Notes under the pieces: model-generated
What the model was told of the DNA's origin: nothing
Database searches by the model: none
Seen by the model: the letters and a program-made list of their open reading frames with translations, nothing else
Part shown: in pieces, positions 13,987-16,177 of the stretch
Layout of the letters: each line of letters opens with the position of its first letter
How positions within the stretch are numbered: position 1 is the stretch's first letter
Made by a program: the position numbers and the translations under genes
Source of the DNA: Pseudomonadota bacterium
Lineage (GTDB): Bacteria; Pseudomonadota; Gammaproteobacteria; Steroidobacterales; Steroidobacteraceae
Length of the DNA stretch: 16,177 nucleotides
Assembly: GCA_023433515.1 (NCBI GenBank)
Contig: JAEZCN010000223.1
Span: forward strand, 1-16,177
Direction of reading: 5' to 3'

Positions 13987-14592
13987 TTACTTCGACGACT
14001 TCTTCTTCTTGGCGGCGGTCTTTTTCTTCTTCGGCGCGGCGACCTTCTTCTTCTCGGCCTTCGCGGCGGCGGCCTTGGCGGTCTTCTCCGCCTTGGCGAC
14101 CTTCGCGGCCTTCTCGCGCGCCTTCTTGGCTTCGGCCTTCGCCTTCTTGTCTTCCTTGCTCACGGCCTCGGCCTTCGGCTTCGCGGCCTTCTTCGCCGGC
14201 TTGTCTTCCGGCGCGGCCTCGACGGCCACCGGCGCGGAACGCTCCACGAGCTGCATCAGCGCCATCGGGGCGTTGTCACCGGGACGCGGCGCCATGTGCA
14301 GGATGCGGGTGTAACCACCCGGACGCGCCTTGAAGCGCGGGCCGATGGTCTCGAACAGCTTCGTGACGATCTCGGAATCGCGCAGGCGCGAGAACGCGAG
14401 ACGGCGGTTGGCTTCGCTGTCTTCCTTGCCGAGGGTGATCAACGGCTCGACGACGCGGCGCAGTTCCTTGGCCTTCGGCACGGTGGTGCGGATGGTCTCG
14501 TGGCGCAGCAGCGCGACCGACAGGTTGCGGAGCAACGCGTGGCGGTGCGGCGCATTGCGCGACAGCTGGCGACCGGAAAGGTGATGACGCAT
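13987..14592 (-). CDS. rplQ: 50S ribosomal protein L17 with long Lys/Ala-rich C-terminal extension
   Basis: 201 residues against 127 in E. coli. Residues 1-118 are a standard L17 (MRHHLSGRQLSRNAPHRHALLRNLSVALLRHETIRTT, later PGGYTRIL near 91), which lines the peptide exit region of the large subunit. From about 119 the protein continues as an unstructured tail of about 80 residues, rich in Lys and Ala (APEDKPAKKAAKPKAEAVSK and ending in KKKKTAAKKKKSSK). Such tails are seen on L17 in some proteobacteria and probably contact rRNA or polyanions. The start has an AGGAAG ribosome site 8 bp upstream. It is the last gene of the alpha operon, 50 bp after rpoA. Confidence 0.97.
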   Translation of the reverse strand: MRHHLSGRQLSRNAPHRHALLRNLSVALLRHETIRTTVPKAKELRRVVEPLITLGKEDSEANRRLAFSRLRDSEIVTKLFETIGPRFKARPGGYTRILHMAPRPGDNAPMALMQLVERSAPVAVEAAPEDKPAKKAAKPKAEAVSKEDKKAKAEAKKAREKAAKVAKAEKTAKAAAAKAEKKKVAAPKKKKTAAKKKKSSK

Positions 14593-14614
14593 GGTAAGAC
14601 TTCCTAACTAAACG

Positions 14615-14634
14615 GAGCCCGGCGGACCGGGCTC
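14615..14634 (-). repeat. GC hairpin in the rpoA-rplQ gap
   Basis: GAGCCCGG (14615-14622) and CCGGGCTC (14627-14634), perfect 8-bp arms with a 4-nt loop. There is no T-run, and the next gene must be transcribed, so it is more likely an mRNA processing or stability element than a full terminator. Confidence 0.45.
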
Positions 14635-14642
14635 ATTTCGAA

Positions 14643-15647
14643 TCAGATCATTCCGCGATCGGTGTCGTGCTTGAGGCCCGCCGGCGGCCAGCCATCCAGG
14701 CGCATGCCCAGCATGAGGCCGTGGCTCTGCAGCACTTCCTTGATCTCGGTGAGCGACTTCTTGCCGAGGTTCGGCGTGCGCAGCAGCTCGACTTCCGTGC
14801 GCTGCACGAGGTCGCCGATGTAGTGGATGTTCTCCGCCTTGAGGCAGTTCGCCGAACGCACGGTGAGCTCGAGCTCGTCGACGGGCCGCAGCAGCAGCGG
14901 GTCGAACTGCATCTCGGACACCTTCGTGCTGGCTTCTTCCTCGCCCTGCAGATCCACGAACACCGAGAGCTGATCCTTGAGGATGCCGCCGGCGCGACGG
15001 ATGGCTTCTTCCGCGTCGATCGTGCCGTTGGTCTCGATGTCGATCACGAGCTTGTCGAGGTCGGTGCGCTGCTCGACGCGGGCGGCGTCGACCATGTAAG
15101 TCACGCGGCGCACGGGTGAGAACGACGCATCGAGCTGCAGGCGGCCGATCGGGCGGCTCTGCTCTTCGAACGCGGCGCGATTCAGCGCCGGGCGATAGCC
15201 CCGGCCGCGCTCGACGCGCAGCGTCATGGTCAGCTCGCCGGCCTTGGTCAGGTTCGCGATCACGAGCTCGGGGTTCACGACTTCGATGTCGTGATCCGTG
15301 TGGATGTCACCCGCGGTGACCGGGCCCGGGCCCTTCTTCGAGAGGCGCAGCTCGGCGCTGTCGCGCGTGTGCATCTTGAGAGCGACCTGCTTGAGGTTCA
15401 GCAGGATGTCGACCACGTCTTCCTGCACGCCCTCGATGGAGGTGTACTCGTGGAGCACGCCTTCGATCTCGACTTCGGTGATCGCGGCGCCCGGCATGGA
15501 CGACAGGAGCACGCGACGCAGCGCATTGCCGAGCGTATGGCCGAAGCCGCGCTCGAACGGCTCGATCACGACGCGGGCCTGGCGCGGAGCCGTCGGCTGC
15601 ACCTTGACGACACGGGGCTTGAGGAATTCGCTGACTGATCCTTGCAT
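14643..15647 (-). CDS. rpoA: DNA-directed RNA polymerase subunit alpha
   Basis: 334 residues (E. coli 329). The N-terminal domain (about 1-235) has the assembly motifs FERGFGHTLGNALRRVLLSSMPGAAI near 34-59 and RGRGYRPA in the middle. The C-terminal domain (about 250 on) carries VRSANCLKAENIHYIGDLVQR, which contains the Arg/Asn residues that contact UP-element DNA and activators, and then LGKKSLTEIKEVL. The start at ATG 15647 is chosen because it gives the conserved MQGSVSEFLKP opening and has an AGGAGA ribosome site. It sits in the standard order after rpsD and before rplQ. Confidence 0.98.
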   Translation of the reverse strand: MQGSVSEFLKPRVVKVQPTAPRQARVVIEPFERGFGHTLGNALRRVLLSSMPGAAITEVEIEGVLHEYTSIEGVQEDVVDILLNLKQVALKMHTRDSAELRLSKKGPGPVTAGDIHTDHDIEVVNPELVIANLTKAGELTMTLRVERGRGYRPALNRAAFEEQSRPIGRLQLDASFSPVRRVTYMVDAARVEQRTDLDKLVIDIETNGTIDAEEAIRRAGGILKDQLSVFVDLQGEEEASTKVSEMQFDPLLLRPVDELELTVRSANCLKAENIHYIGDLVQRTEVELLRTPNLGKKSLTEIKEVLQSHGLMLGMRLDGWPPAGLKHDTDRGMI

Positions 15648-15681
15648 TCGAAGATCTCCTGGCGCTCTCACGCCATTGTTA

Positions 15682-15724
15682 GCCGCCTTCGCGGCAACTC
15701 ATCAACCCGCCGGGGCCGGCGGGT
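15682..15724 (-). repeat. Tandem GC hairpins in the rpsD-rpoA gap
   Basis: Two stem-loops lie in the 87-bp gap: GCCGC-CTTC-GCGGC (15682-15695) and ACCCGCCGG-GG-CCGGCGGGT (15705-15724). Neither is followed by a T-run on the - strand. They may tune the ratio of S4 to alpha by partial termination or mRNA processing. No S4-binding pseudoknot can be judged here, since that site lies upstream of rpsM in E. coli. Confidence 0.45.
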
Positions 15725-15734
15725 CCATGAAAAA

Positions 15735-16177
15735 TTACTTGCTGTACAACTCGACGACGAGGTTTTCGTTGATGTCCGGCAGGATCTCGTCCCGGCCCGG
15801 CACCGACTTGAACACGCCCGAGAACTCGGTGCTGTTCACCTCCACCCACTCGGGCAGACCGACCTGCGTCGCGATCTGCATCGCACCCTGGATGCGCAGC
15901 TGCTTCTTGGCCTTCTCGCGCACGGTGATCTTGTCGCCGGCCTTCACCTGGTACGACGCGATCGTCACGACGCCGTCGTTCACGGCGATGGCCTTGTGCG
16001 CCACCAGCTGGCGCGCTTCCGAGCGCGTCGCGGCGAAGCCCATGCGATAGACGACGTTGTCGAGACGGCACTCGAGCAGCTTCAGCAGGTTCTCACCCGA
16101 GGAGCCGGTGCGGCGCGCCGCTTCGACGTAGTAGTTGGCGAACTGGCGCTCGAGCACGCCGTACATGCGGCGCAGCT
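15735..16177 (-). CDS. rpsD: 30S ribosomal protein S4, 5' part outside the window
   Basis: The frame runs off the right edge, so only the C-terminal 147 or so residues are seen (S4 is normally about 206). They match E. coli S4 closely: RRMYGVLERQFANYY, RRTGSSGENLLKLLECRLDNVVYRMGFAATRSEARQLVAHKAIAVN (the S4 RNA-binding domain) and the ending DINENLVVELYSK. The protein binds 16S rRNA early in assembly of the small subunit and in E. coli represses its own operon. The ATG at 16166 is internal (Met after RR), not the start. Confidence 0.98.
   Translation of the reverse strand, partial: LRRMYGVLERQFANYYVEAARRTGSSGENLLKLLECRLDNVVYRMGFAATRSEARQLVAHKAIAVNDGVVTIASYQVKAGDKITVREKAKKQLRIQGAMQIATQVGLPEWVEVNSTEFSGVFKSVPGRDEILPDINENLVVELYSK

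Overview
The window is GC-rich and reads as the chromosome of a gammaproteobacterium. The ribosomal and RNA polymerase proteins at the right end are close to enterobacterial S4, alpha and L17, and the TonB-dependent receptor is of the long 'EVVVTAQKRE' type. The mix of a GH50-like hydrolase, a sulfatase with a TonB receptor, and a REP-associated transposase remnant would suit a Steroidobacteraceae-like soil or freshwater degrader. That placement is inference.

Left part (1-4053, + strand): the 3' portion of a receiver/histidine kinase gene, a GC hairpin, a membrane methyltransferase of the ICMT/PEMT type, and a secreted GH50 (beta-agarase-like) glycoside hydrolase. The hydrolase start codon lies inside the methyltransferase gene. 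Next, on the - strand (6500-4246), a GNAT acetyltransferase is translationally coupled (GTGA) to a secreted gamma-glutamyltransferase-family hydrolase. Then comes a monocistronic alanine-rich lipoprotein with a strong terminator.

Middle (7133-13083): pepQ (Xaa-Pro dipeptidase, apparently leaderless) converges on a - strand operon of a Tat-exported sulfatase followed by a TonB-dependent receptor. A TetR regulator is divergent from that operon. The shared 103-bp gap holds two matching 16-bp imperfect palindromes 23 bp apart, good candidate operators. The likely logic is import of a sulfated compound or its desulfated product, derepressed by a ligand of the TetR protein.

Right part (13139-16177): mscL, then a 434-bp stretch bounded by inverted copies of an 18-19 nt motif. 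This stretch contains a small ORF that joins the N-terminal tip and C-terminal tail of a REP-associated tyrosine transposase (RAYT) and lacks the catalytic core. Last comes the end of the alpha ribosomal operon in the order rpsD (partial), rpoA, rplQ, all on the - strand. The intrinsic terminator of that operon lies inside the RAYT-remnant ORF. Two other hairpins carrying the same GGGGAC-type core sit at convergent gene ends (about 4198 and 8480), suggesting a dispersed REP-like family.

No tRNA, rRNA, CRISPR array, integrase or complete insertion sequence was recognised. No gene-free stretch exceeds 300 bp. No wholly new multi-gene system is evident. The most unusual items are the RAYT-derived miniature element at the end of the ribosomal operon and the dual-operator TetR/sulfatase/TonB module.
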